45,030 nucleotides of DNA from an uncultured archaeon (GCA_902384455.1 CABMCB010000100.1:1-45030), one strand, 5' to 3'; numbered from the stretch's first letter, positions 14,235 through 21,451 are shown. Notes: generated by a model from the sequence alone, not told the origin. A program made the numbers and translations.

Positions 14235-14480
14235 TTAGGCTAGCCGACCCGGTATACTAGAAACCAACCCGCCGGTCAAACTAGGCTGGGGTATCATGGC
14301 CAGCTGGTCGGCAAACCTACGTAGCTGGTCGGCCTCTAGGTCGTTCAAGTTATGCTCGCTGATATACTGTTCAACAAGCTGGCCGGTTGTTGGCCGGTGC
14401 CTAGGTTGGCTTGTGACCGACACTAGGGTAGTTTGCCTACATATACGGTCAGCATGGGTTACTTTGAATTTCCGTTGCAT
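14235..14480 (-). CDS. Small basic hypothetical protein
   Basis: The 81-residue product has a basic N-terminus and a helical acidic centre (QYISEHNLNDLEADQLRRFA). The ATG lies only five bases after a TATATA box, so its mRNA may be leaderless; no ribosome site is visible. Function is unknown. Confidence 0.55.
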   Translation of the reverse strand: MQRKFKVTHADRICRQTTLVSVTSQPRHRPTTGQLVEQYISEHNLNDLEADQLRRFADQLAMIPQPSLTGGLVSSIPGRLA

Positions 14481-14485
14481 GCTTC

Positions 14486-14536
14486 TATATACGACCAGCC
14501 TGGGCGAAACCTTACCCCCTTTTATTCCGTGGCATA
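14486..14536 (-). promoter_or_regulatory. Promoter module with degenerate palindrome
   Basis: TATATA at 14491-14486 is preceded by GGGTAAGGTTTCGCCCAGG and by palindrome copy 17, which has one changed base (GGCATA). The palindrome-to-TATA spacing is 31 bases, the same as in the 14182 module. Confidence 0.55.
14523..14536. repeat. RY palindrome copy 17 (degenerate)
   Basis: TATTCCGTGGCATA, one change in the right arm; in the fourth promoter module. Confidence 0.65.
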
Positions 14537-14566
14537 AAGAACGGCTGGCTGGTTGAAGGTGGGAGG

Positions 14567-14660
14567 GTATCTTACATGTAGGCTACGCGCGCGCGCGTAT
14601 AGCACACAGATACCTACATGTAAGTAAAATACCTACACGTATAGAAGTAGGTATGCGTAG
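14567..14660. other. Inverted repeats around an alternating CG tract
   Basis: CTTACATGTAGG and CCTACATGTAAG flank GCGCGCGCGCG-like sequence, followed by a second pair (TACCTAC...GTAGGTA). The region separates PolB from the 14235-14480 gene. It can form a strong cruciform or RNA hairpin, and may end PolB transcription or act as an operator. A related CG tract is the spacer of the promoter at 20408. Confidence 0.5.
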
Positions 14661-14681
14661 GTCCGTGTAAGTATAGGTAAG

Positions 14682-16925
14682 TTATTCTTCCCATGCGTCG
14701 CAGTCGGTCAAGTCTCCCCCGTCGGGCTGTTCACTTTCTTCTATCGACTGTTGTAACAGTATAAGCGCCTCGGGTGACAGTATGCCTTTATCGTAGGGTA
14801 GGCTTTCGAGGCCGTCTAACTTGCGTAGTGTGAGCCGTCCACCTTCCCCTATCTTAGCCTCACGTTTAGGCAATGGGCTGAACGTCATATCTATCGGTCT
14901 ACTTATCCAACGTCCGTAATTGTCGGAACGCTTATAGGTGAATGCGCCAGGTTTACCACTACGGGTTATGCTTGTTTTTATTCCACGGAATAGGCTAAGG
15001 TTCTGTATCTGAATCCCTGGTTGGCCATTCTCATAGGCCTCAATGATGGCTTTCCAGTTGTTCCAAACGGCAGCACGTCCTAAACCGCGCGCTCGTATTC
15101 GTTTGATGTCTTTATCCGTAGGATTCATTGGAAAGTAGATGCCAGGGCGCGCAAGAAACATCCCGTTAGGTACCGCTTTCTCTTCCCAACCTCCAAGCGG
15201 CTTGTTGACGAGCCATTGATTACCTTGCCTTTTGAATAATTCTGGCGATTCCGCAACGTCTTTAGGGTCTGGTTCGGGGCATATGAGCCAATTAGTTCCC
15301 GTGTCGAGCGGCTTTGGCAATGTTATCTTTTCAAGTGTCGCAATGCCATCAGTAGCGACCATAAGCAGATTGTCAAGGTCGCGGTGTGCAGCCATGGCTT
15401 CGAGCACTTGAGCACGGCATCCGCTAGTAATAAGGCCAGCCCACATCCAAGAATGGAAAGTACCAGGCTTTCCTCCGATAGTTTGCGCAGTTTTGCCATA
15501 GTTTGAATTCATTCCCAGCTTGATTACAATGCCAGGACCTTCTTTGCCAATCTGGATTCGAAGTGTATAGTACTTCGGAATATCTTTGAAGGGTTGGCAG
15601 TCACAATCACAGTGATAAAGCCAGGCTTCTTGAAAACACACATTGTCAAACAGTTTTTCACCAGCAAAATATTCTTCACGCCATACCCAACCACCCCCAC
15701 TACTTTCTGGAAAGGCAATGCTGCCATTACTCATTCGAAACGGAAAGGGCGCCCATGGTCGTTTGACTATGGGCTCATTGAGTGTGTAACGAACGATAGC
15801 TGTTCGCGCGTGGTGAATTGCCTGTCTGTCTGTTGTGTGTTCCCATCGACCGTGAATCAGACAGGGAAGGAAAGCTAGTTGGTAGACATAAGCAGAAGAG
15901 ATGTCTTGTCCAAAGACTATATCACGGATAGGTCCAATGCGACCTAGCTCAAAACGGCCGCCAAAGAATGCACACCGTTGAACATACTCTACATCTTCTG
16001 GGGTAGGATTATCAGCACGCGCTTTCTTGACATGCTCTTTGATGTTCATCACAAGCATCATTGCTTCAGCGCTAGAACCTGCGCCGAAGTAGTTCTTGAG
16101 CGGGATGCCCGCCTTTATATGAGCATCAGTGAGTTTGCGTGCAAGGGTGGCCATGTACTTGCACTCGTCAAAACAGTACTCTTCAATGTGTTCATCATCA
16201 AGTTGGTCAAAGTTTGACCGTTGGTCTTTCATCTCCTTCATGCGGTCGAGGACTACTTTGCGCTCATCCTTAGATACATCGTCAGGTACCTTCCAATCTT
16301 CGAGTGCAACAGTGAACTTACCTTGAAAGAACTTCCAAACATCATGAATGATTGTAGGTTGCCCCCATTTGTAACCCACAGTTGGACCGCCTGTGTTAGG
16401 GTCCACTACTATGTGTTTTCCTTCAATCTTCTTGATTGTGAATCGTCCGTTTATCCAATTGAGACAATACTGTGGGTTTGCACTAGGCCAGTAAACAGGT
16501 ACAATAACCTCTTGTTTGCCTTGCATGCGCCGTCGCAATTCAGGGCGGACTAACTTGTACAGCGTGGGGTCGTCAATGTCTTCTAGAATCTTCGTGAGGT
16601 CATAACCAAACGAGTATGAAAAGAGTTTAGTGTTATCTTTATGGGGTATTGACAGAATGAAGTCTAAACATTGTTTAGTGCGCAGCCCTTTTGGATTCTC
16701 TATCTTATACTTGCGACCAAACTCGTCGGCTGCACAGAGTAATGTGTACCTATGTTTCCCTGGCCAAGGGCCATGGTGTTCAGTTTTGCCTTCTCCGTCA
16801 ATGCCAACGAAGGTCGTAGAGAAGGCATCCTTGACTTTGATACGTGGGCCGCGGTGTGCATGGTGTGGAGCATTGCATTGTGTGCAGAACTGCTCATTGC
16901 CCTTGTACGCGTGTTGTATCTTCAT
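14682..16925 (-). CDS. Protein-primed family B DNA polymerase
   Basis: The 747-residue enzyme replicates the linear genome from terminal-protein-bound ends. The 3'-5' exonuclease motifs are visible: GIDGEG (D43, E45), FSYSFGYD (D109) and EEYCFD (Y250, D253). Polymerase motif A is QDISSAYVYQ (D341), motif B is LGMNSNYGKTAQ (473-477) and motif C is the divergent VATDGIAT (D526), with IRARGLGR further on in the place of the K-x-R/Y box. The N-terminus adds a CTQCNAPHH knuckle not usual in phi29-type enzymes. Palindrome copy 19 lies just upstream of the ATG and copy 18 is inside the gene. Its place beside a basic 254-residue protein matches tectiviruses and phi29-like phages. Confidence 0.95.
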   Translation of the reverse strand: MKIQHAYKGNEQFCTQCNAPHHAHRGPRIKVKDAFSTTFVGIDGEGKTEHHGPWPGKHRYTLLCAADEFGRKYKIENPKGLRTKQCLDFILSIPHKDNTKLFSYSFGYDLTKILEDIDDPTLYKLVRPELRRRMQGKQEVIVPVYWPSANPQYCLNWINGRFTIKKIEGKHIVVDPNTGGPTVGYKWGQPTIIHDVWKFFQGKFTVALEDWKVPDDVSKDERKVVLDRMKEMKDQRSNFDQLDDEHIEEYCFDECKYMATLARKLTDAHIKAGIPLKNYFGAGSSAEAMMLVMNIKEHVKKARADNPTPEDVEYVQRCAFFGGRFELGRIGPIRDIVFGQDISSAYVYQLAFLPCLIHGRWEHTTDRQAIHHARTAIVRYTLNEPIVKRPWAPFPFRMSNGSIAFPESSGGGWVWREEYFAGEKLFDNVCFQEAWLYHCDCDCQPFKDIPKYYTLRIQIGKEGPGIVIKLGMNSNYGKTAQTIGGKPGTFHSWMWAGLITSGCRAQVLEAMAAHRDLDNLLMVATDGIATLEKITLPKPLDTGTNWLICPEPDPKDVAESPELFKRQGNQWLVNKPLGGWEEKAVPNGMFLARPGIYFPMNPTDKDIKRIRARGLGRAAVWNNWKAIIEAYENGQPGIQIQNLSLFRGIKTSITRSGKPGAFTYKRSDNYGRWISRPIDMTFSPLPKREAKIGEGGRLTLRKLDGLESLPYDKGILSPEALILLQQSIEESEQPDGGDLTDCDAWEE
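14979..14992. repeat. RY palindrome copy 18
   Basis: TATTCCACGGAATA, inside PolB, read as LFRGI. Confidence 0.9.
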
Positions 16926-17091
16926 CGTTACATTCCGTGGAATATCTTTTGAGTATCACTGAACGGCGAGTAGACAGAATAAGATAAAGGCGTTCCGCTT
17001 CTTTTACTCTAACTGGGCAATATCCGAAAGGTAGCACTATGATTGGCTTGCCATCAGGTGCTAACTTGGAGTCAAGATATAACTCTTTCAT
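16894..17091 (-). CDS. Small hypothetical protein before PolB
   Basis: The 65-residue product starts at an ATGA overlap with the upstream gene and overlaps PolB by 32 bases. Palindrome copy 19 encodes its YSTE. It has a hydrophobic N-terminal strand (KPIIVLPFGY) and a basic middle. Function is unknown. Confidence 0.5.
   Translation of the reverse strand: MKELYLDSKLAPDGKPIIVLPFGYCPVRVKEAERLYLILSTRRSVILKRYSTECNDEDTTRVQGQ
16931..16944. repeat. RY palindrome copy 19
   Basis: CATTCCGTGGAATA, six bases upstream of the PolB ATG. Confidence 0.85.
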
Positions 17092-17276
17092 GCGCCTGGC
17101 GCCTTTCTCCAGTTTTCAAAGACAACATTCTTTTCGTCTTTAGGCAATGGCAATTCTTGAATATAGACACATTGGAGGTTAGTACGGTCTTTTGCAAAAG
17201 CCGAACGCAAAAGGCTGCTCTTGGCAGCCTTCTCGTCTTCTCCGTACACAATGACCTCGTGTTGTATGAGTATCAT
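17088..17276 (-). CDS. Small hypothetical protein
   Basis: From MILIQHEVIVYGEDEKAAK the product has 62 residues and looks like a small ferredoxin-like alpha/beta domain. ATGA overlaps join it to both neighbours. The longer upstream frame has no start support. Confidence 0.55.
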   Translation of the reverse strand: MILIQHEVIVYGEDEKAAKSSLLRSAFAKDRTNLQCVYIQELPLPKDEKNVVFENWRKAPGA

Positions 17277-17470
17277 ATATCTTTTTTGAACAGAGCGTCT
17301 CGTATCTCCTTCAGTTTTCTTCGGTGTGATTGGCCCGGAGAATGTATGGGGATGGTTATTCTTTGGCTTGTGATTGTTACTGTGTGGTGTGGACATGGTA
17401 ATGGGTATCCGCATATGATGCCAGGGACATCACGGTCTGGTTGGTTACAGGTGAGTACTTTAGTTTTCAT
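17273..17470 (-). CDS. Small Cys/His-containing protein
   Basis: The 65-residue product contains LTCNQP, GIICGYPLPCPHH and a basic C-terminus (SHRRKLKEIRDALFKK), a possible zinc-binding nucleic-acid protein. It overlaps the previous gene by 11 bases. Function is unknown. Confidence 0.5.
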   Translation of the reverse strand: MKTKVLTCNQPDRDVPGIICGYPLPCPHHTVTITSQRITIPIHSPGQSHRRKLKEIRDALFKKDI

Positions 17471-17615
17471 CAGCTTTACGTTCCTTAGCTAGCCGGCGAA
17501 GTATGTGCCACACTTCATTGAGTGGCACGTCTGAAAGGCCAGCCACTTTAGTCCAGAAGTACGAGCCGGTAAAGAATCCGACTGCAAAAGTGAACAGTAT
17601 ATTGTATGTTGTCAT
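17460..17615 (-). CDS. 51-residue membrane protein
   Basis: The frame starts MTTYNILFTFAVGFFTGSYF, one membrane helix, followed by a charged cytoplasmic tail. Its ATG overlaps the TGA of the candidate terminal-protein gene. phi29 also encodes a small membrane protein for replication (p16.7), so a role in anchoring replication to the membrane is conceivable; this is inference from position only. Confidence 0.6.
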   Translation of the reverse strand: MTTYNILFTFAVGFFTGSYFWTKVAGLSDVPLNEVWHILRRLAKERKADEN

Positions 17616-18376
17616 GCAACCTCTGGACTGAAGTAGAGTGTATAGAGTTCGCGTGCAGTAGCGTCATATTCAGGGTCTTCTGCCATCTCTTCAATCATTT
17701 GGTCAATGTCTGATAGGTCTCGCGCAAGTGCTAGGCGGTCACGAATCAATTGACCCATACCAACGCCATGATGTTTATCAAACTTAGGTGTAGCCGTTGG
17801 TTCAGGTAATGGTCGGTCTTCTAACATTGCTACACGACGACTGTAGAAGTCAACTTGTATCTTGGCAAAGGCTTGGTCGGCAGCATCTTTGACCTTAGGA
17901 TAGTCTTCGGCACGGTCAGCAATGCCGCCCATAATGTGCATTCGCAACCCTGCAGGGATTGCATAAGCGCCGACCTCTTCACCTAGTCGTTTGAGTGAAC
18001 GTTCAGATATGGGCGGTTGTTCAATAATTGCACGTTGCCGCCGTGTTTCCCAACCTTTCTTAGCGGCCTGTGACCGTTTTTGACGTCGCGTCTTTGCTGA
18101 AACAGGTTTTGGAGCCTTTAGCGGCTTTATTCCACGGAATACCGGAGTAGCTTTAGCGGCTGCCTTTTTACGCTTAGCACGTTCAATGTCCGCCTTAGCG
18201 ACAGAAACTCGCTTACCGGTACGCTTGTCAATGGCATAGCGTCGGTCTAGCGAGTCTTTTCGGATAGTGTATCGTGTCGGAGAAGGCTTCTTCTTAGCCT
18301 TCACAGGCGCTGTCCGCGAGGTTTTTGGCTTCTTGCCCCCCTTGACAGTGCGCGACTTTTTTGCTATCCTACTCAT
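17612..18376 (-). CDS. Candidate terminal protein (replication primer)
   Basis: The 254-residue product has ~110 very basic residues at its N-terminus (runs such as KKPKTSRTAPVKAKKKPSPT), then AAKKGWETRRQR and a helical, acidic C-terminal half. Size, charge and position just upstream of PolB match the terminal proteins of phi29 and PRD1, which prime replication through a Ser, Thr or Tyr hydroxyl. No primary-sequence signature for these proteins exists, so the call is positional. Palindrome copy 20 is in frame (VFRGIK). An alternative is a histone-like DNA-binding protein. Confidence 0.6.
   Translation of the reverse strand: MSRIAKKSRTVKGGKKPKTSRTAPVKAKKKPSPTRYTIRKDSLDRRYAIDKRTGKRVSVAKADIERAKRKKAAAKATPVFRGIKPLKAPKPVSAKTRRQKRSQAAKKGWETRRQRAIIEQPPISERSLKRLGEEVGAYAIPAGLRMHIMGGIADRAEDYPKVKDAADQAFAKIQVDFYSRRVAMLEDRPLPEPTATPKFDKHHGVGMGQLIRDRLALARDLSDIDQMIEEMAEDPEYDATARELYTLYFSPEVA
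18128..18141. repeat. RY palindrome copy 20
   Basis: TATTCCACGGAATA, inside the candidate terminal-protein gene, read as VFRGI. Confidence 0.9.
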
Positions 18377-18430
18377 AACATTGTGAGTGATGTGGCGTAT
18401 TGGGTGAGCCTGCCATTCTCCTCAGACGTC

Positions 18431-18476
18431 GAACGGCCCCAAGTGCTTCAACACAAGGGGCCGTCCCTTTTTCGGG
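18431..18476 (+). terminator. Strong GC hairpin with T-tract on plus strand
   Basis: ACGGCCCC and GGGGCCGT form a perfect 8-bp stem, followed on the plus strand by CCCTTTTT. As an intrinsic terminator it would stop rightward (antisense) transcription. On the minus strand it lacks a T-tract, and may instead limit read-through from the SSB-like gene to the basic protein gene. Confidence 0.65.
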
Positions 18477-18477
18477 T

Positions 18478-19080
18478 CTACTCTTTCAGCTCAATGACAG
18501 GCTTGTCACTGACCCTCGCCTTGACCTCCCACATGTCACCGTTCTTCACAGTGACCTTGTTACCGGTCCAGTGTAGGATGATAAAGTGCCCCTTCTTTCC
18601 CTTGAGCGCATTGATTGCGCCCGACCCTGAAATGCCAATGCGGTTGCCAATCTCCACATCTTTGACGAAGTCTTTATTCTGTTCGTCACGTCCCGTATAT
18701 TTGGTTCCGGGAACAATACCTGTGGCTTCACAGGCAAACCAAAGACGTTCTTTTCCGCGATTGTCTTTCCACGGAATAATGTCGTGGAGAATGCCAACGA
18801 ACGTCGCAGTCATTGGAAACACTTCGCCAGTCTTCTTGTTGAGCCGAGGAACCATAAGGAACCCTTCGGGCCGTACGAAGTCTGGTGCAAGGTCAACCAG
18901 TTTGACGTTCTTTGGAACCATCCTCATGAGTTCTGCCATGAGGGCGGCATCGTCATCTTCACCTTCCCACTCGTCTGTCGCTTCTAGAGTGGGATTCTCT
19001 TGTGCGTTATCATCATCCGCATGAAAAGCAGCAGTTTCGGCGGCATTGGGGTCGTTGTCTTTATTCTTCTTTCCAGACAT
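18478..19080 (-). CDS. Candidate single-strand-binding/OB-fold protein
   Basis: I start at MSGKKNKDNDP (AATGGATACCA upstream), giving 200 residues. The first ~60 are acidic and disordered. The rest is beta-rich (FVGILHDIIPW, RLWFACEATGI, KGHFIILHWTG, NKVTVKNGDMWEVKARV) with the strand spacing of an OB fold. As first gene of the replication arm behind the strongest-looking promoter it could be the SSB needed for strand-displacement replication. There is no clear family match, so this is inference. Palindrome copy 21 is in frame (IIPWKDN). Confidence 0.5.
   Translation of the reverse strand: MSGKKNKDNDPNAAETAAFHADDDNAQENPTLEATDEWEGEDDDAALMAELMRMVPKNVKLVDLAPDFVRPEGFLMVPRLNKKTGEVFPMTATFVGILHDIIPWKDNRGKERLWFACEATGIVPGTKYTGRDEQNKDFVKDVEIGNRIGISGSGAINALKGKKGHFIILHWTGNKVTVKNGDMWEVKARVSDKPVIELKE
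18765..18778. repeat. RY palindrome copy 21
   Basis: CTTTCCACGGAATA, inside 18478-19080. Confidence 0.7.
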
Positions 19081-19107
19081 TGGTATCCATTCTTTCTTTT
19101 TGCGGTT

Positions 19108-19121
19108 CATTCCGCGGAATG
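19108..19121. repeat. RY palindrome copy 22
   Basis: CATTCCGCGGAATG, a perfect palindrome in the leader of the replication arm. Confidence 0.85.
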
Positions 19122-19152
19122 TGCACGGGGAGATAATCCTCCCCATTGTGCA
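19122..19152. promoter_or_regulatory. Inverted repeat in the divergent control region
   Basis: TGCAC..GGGGAG and CTCCCC..GTGCA face each other around a 6-base centre, between palindrome copy 22 and the -10 box of the leftward promoter. In the leftward mRNA it would be a 5'-end hairpin; as DNA it may be an operator. Confidence 0.5.
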
Positions 19153-19174
19153 GATTCCAATCATAACATAATAT
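19146..19174 (+). promoter_or_regulatory. Rightward promoter
   Basis: TTGTGC (19146-19151) and TAATAT (19169-19174) are 17 bases apart, upstream of the first plus-strand gene at 19220. It overlaps the leftward promoter, so the two could exclude each other. Confidence 0.5.
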
Positions 19175-19188
19175 TCTCAGGCTGTCAA
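19160..19188 (-). promoter_or_regulatory. Leftward promoter of the replication arm
   Basis: On the minus strand TTGACA (19188-19183) is followed after exactly 17 bases by TATGAT (19165-19160), a near-consensus sigma70 promoter. It points to the SSB-like, terminal-protein and PolB genes. Confidence 0.75.
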
Positions 19189-19219
19189 TCCCCCTAAACA
19201 ACGATAAGGATACGTTTTA

Positions 19220-19450
19220 ATGAGACGAACAGAGATGCAGTTCCGCACACGGTCAAAGTTGATAAAGACTCGGGAAGGGCATGCATTGACTTTCGGTTTT
19301 AGGCTGGGGCCACTCGCAGTATTCATCATTGCTAATATGCCAGAGAAAGACGGTAACCAAGATGGCCCATTGGTTTACGTCAAGATGGACTTACGCGTGA
19401 ACGATGACTGGCAGTATTCCACGGAATCATCGCCAGGTAATCACGAATGA
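19220..19450 (+). CDS. Small hypothetical protein, first rightward gene
   Basis: The 76-residue basic, beta-rich product follows AAGGATACGTTTTA. Palindrome copy 23 is near its 3' end (encoding YSTES). The next gene starts at an ATGA overlap. Position suggests a regulator or a partner of the ATPase, but no domain is visible. Confidence 0.6.
   Translation: MRRTEMQFRTRSKLIKTREGHALTFGFRLGPLAVFIIANMPEKDGNQDGPLVYVKMDLRVNDDWQYSTESSPGNHE
19415..19428. repeat. RY palindrome copy 23
   Basis: TATTCCACGGAATC, inside 19220-19450. Confidence 0.85.
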
Positions 19451-20388
19451 ACTGTATACACTGTGGGAAACCGTTACTCGACGGTAAGTACCGGTGTGTG
19501 AATCCAAAATGTAGAATGTGGAACATCGCATCCACTGTGAGTATGGATGACAGCATTGTTCCACTAGGCGGCAAGGATACTAAGCCCGTCGAACGTGTAA
19601 AGATAGGCATTGCTGATAAATGCTTCGGCGGCGCTATGGAAAAAGGCGCCGTCATTGGCAAAGGCATCGCCAAACTAGCCGTCGTTCTTATGGGTGGAGA
19701 TCCCGGGGCTGGAAAAACCACATTGTGCCTGCAGATATCCAACGAGTTCGCTCGTACGTTCAAACGTAAGGTGTTGTACATCGCTAATGAACAACATTAT
19801 ACAGAATTGAACGATACCGCAATGCGGCTTGACTTGGCCGATAAAGAGCTTATCTATATCGTCAAGGCAATGGGTGGCGTGCAACATGACATCGGCGCTA
19901 TGTTGCTCCAATATAAACCGTGCCTAACCATACTTGACTCAGTAACTAAATGGTCAGGCGAGGATGTCAATGAAGCTGTCACTATATGCCAACGATTGAA
20001 GGATTACACAGTTCGTTTGAACTCCCCAACCATTGTAATCAATCAAGTTACTAAGAGTGGAGACCATTCAGGCCTGAATAAGATGCAACATGCCGTCGAT
20101 GCTACCATGTTGTTTGAAATTCTTGGCGAAAACCCTCAAGACCCGCGTCGTTTGCATGTTAGAAAGAACCGACACGGCCTTGCACCCATCTCAGAGTATT
20201 TTGAGATGACAGAACTAGGTGTTTTTGAGATATCTGAAGACGATGCAATGGTTAGGTTGTCAGGACCGCCTAAACCGCTGCCTTCCCTAAAAGCTGATAA
20301 AGAAAAGGGTGAAGACGAGTCGGAAAGTGACGAAGAAGAGGGTTCTGACGAAGACGAAGAAGATGACGAAAGTGAGTCTCAGGACTAG
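19447..20388 (+). CDS. RadA/Sms-like zinc-ribbon P-loop ATPase
   Basis: The 313-residue protein has the RadA order: an N-terminal C4 zinc ribbon (C3, C6, C17, C22), a RecA-fold ATPase with Walker A GGDPGAGKTT (83-92) and Walker B CLTILDS (D164), the QVTKSG segment, and KNRHG (240-244), the counterpart of RadA's KNRFG motif. The Lon-like domain of cellular RadA is absent; a very acidic, probably disordered tail takes its place. RadA drives branch migration. Here it heads the virion arm and no other ATPase is seen, so it may serve recombination, replication or DNA packaging. Copy 24 of the palindrome follows its stop. Confidence 0.9.
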   Translation: MNCIHCGKPLLDGKYRCVNPKCRMWNIASTVSMDDSIVPLGGKDTKPVERVKIGIADKCFGGAMEKGAVIGKGIAKLAVVLMGGDPGAGKTTLCLQISNEFARTFKRKVLYIANEQHYTELNDTAMRLDLADKELIYIVKAMGGVQHDIGAMLLQYKPCLTILDSVTKWSGEDVNEAVTICQRLKDYTVRLNSPTIVINQVTKSGDHSGLNKMQHAVDATMLFEILGENPQDPRRLHVRKNRHGLAPISEYFEMTELGVFEISEDDAMVRLSGPPKPLPSLKADKEKGEDESESDEEEGSDEDEEDDESESQD

Positions 20389-20402
20389 TATTCTATGGAA
20401 TA
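20389..20402. repeat. RY palindrome copy 24
   Basis: TATTCTATGGAATA, directly upstream of the late promoter. Confidence 0.9.
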
Positions 20403-20407
20403 ATGCA

Positions 20408-20436
20408 TTGACATACGCGCGCGCGTGTGCTATGCT
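20408..20436 (+). promoter_or_regulatory. Late promoter with alternating CG spacer
   Basis: TTGACA (20408-20413) and TATGCT (20431-20436) flank a 17-base spacer made mainly of CG repeats. Palindrome copy 24 ends six bases before the -35 box, 28 bases before the -10 box. It would drive the structural genes from 20446 on. Confidence 0.75.
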
Positions 20437-20445
20437 TGAGGTTAC

Positions 20446-20958
20446 ATGAGTGGACTAGTACCTTGGGCTAGGGGACGTAGTGTGTATGCACAACCATCTC
20501 CCTCAATGCTAACACCCTATAGACCTGAGCCAGCACCCCTCGCTCCGACCGTCCCATCAAATTCCCTCCGAGATTGGTGGCGAGAATTGCGCGGGGAGCT
20601 TGCACAAGAAGCTCCTGGCCCAATGGAGTCTGCCGTGATAGGTCTGCGGCAAAACGCTGAGGGCGCTGCAATCGGTGCGTTACTCGCATTGATTGATACT
20701 GACCTCGGCGGGTTAGACCTAGGCGGCCGTATCCCCCTTGATTGGGCGGGTGCGGCCCTTTTTTATGCCCTAAGCATCAATGATTCGAATAAACCCGATA
20801 GTTTATCTCTAGATTATCGTGCAATGGGGCAGTCTTGCACCACAGTCGCAATGTTTCGTATGGTGCATAAGTGGAGAGACGCAAAGAAGGGTATTCCACG
20901 GAATAACCTTCAATTGACTGGAGACCCCGTCCTTGCGGCCGGGAAGTCTGCATTCTGA
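20446..20958 (+). CDS. Putative virion membrane-associated protein
   Basis: The 170-residue product has a Pro-rich N-terminus and a hydrophobic Gly/Ala segment (AAIGALLALIDTDLGGLDLG, then PLDWAGAALFYALSI) like membrane proteins of icosahedral internal-membrane phages. The ATG is the first after the late promoter. Palindrome copy 25 encodes GIPRN near the C-terminus. A structural role is inferred from position. Confidence 0.55.
   Translation: MSGLVPWARGRSVYAQPSPSMLTPYRPEPAPLAPTVPSNSLRDWWRELRGELAQEAPGPMESAVIGLRQNAEGAAIGALLALIDTDLGGLDLGGRIPLDWAGAALFYALSINDSNKPDSLSLDYRAMGQSCTTVAMFRMVHKWRDAKKGIPRNNLQLTGDPVLAAGKSAF
20892..20905. repeat. RY palindrome copy 25
   Basis: TATTCCACGGAATA, inside 20446-20958, read as IPRN. 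Confidence 0.9.
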
Positions 20959-20971
20959 AAGGAAAAAGACA

Positions 20972-21451
20972 ATGGCATCAATGACGGAATACTATGGTAG
21001 AATGAAAGGTGGCCTCAGCTCGATTGACCCGAAGGATATGGCTCAATTGAGTGAAGATTGGTTGGTTGTTGCCGGTACTGGCGCTGCCATTGGCCTGATA
21101 TCAGGGGCTATCGGCGGGCTAGACAAGAAGGTTGCCGGGTTCAACGTTCCCATTGACGGACTGTTGTCAATTGGCCTTGGCGTTGCAGGTCTCCAGATGA
21201 AAGGTGATACTGGCAAGATTCTCAAGATTGCCAGCGTTGCAGCGGGCGGCTCTGCTGCCGTGCGAACCTTTGAACGATTCTTCAAGGGCGCGTTCCACGT
21301 CAAGGGCGAATTGGAAGACCTTGGCTCGGGCATGATGGGAATCTCGGGTCATCGATTCCACGGTCAGAATCAATTGCCAGGCTATGGCTATGGCGTTGGC
21401 TTTGGCGTAGGCGCGCAAGACAGACTCGTAGAGGCCGCTAAGTATCTCTAG
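20972..21451 (+). CDS. Putative virion membrane protein with Gly/Tyr tail
   Basis: Starting at MASMTEYYGR (AAAGGAAAAAGACA upstream) the product has 159 residues. Two or three Gly-rich hydrophobic segments (GTGAAIGLISGAIGGL, GLLSIGLGVAGL) suggest membrane insertion. The C-terminus holds GYGYGVGFGVG, a motif shared with the N-terminus of the next gene's product, so both may occupy the same virion layer. Confidence 0.55.
   Translation: MASMTEYYGRMKGGLSSIDPKDMAQLSEDWLVVAGTGAAIGLISGAIGGLDKKVAGFNVPIDGLLSIGLGVAGLQMKGDTGKILKIASVAAGGSAAVRTFERFFKGAFHVKGELEDLGSGMMGISGHRFHGQNQLPGYGYGVGFGVGAQDRLVEAAKYL

Noticed and set aside
14567..14660. Internal replication origin
   Set aside because: Inverted repeats alone do not support it, and terminal repeats plus protein-primed PolB already explain replication.
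15573..15584. CTTCGGAATATC in PolB as a palindrome copy
   Set aside because: Only one half-site is present.
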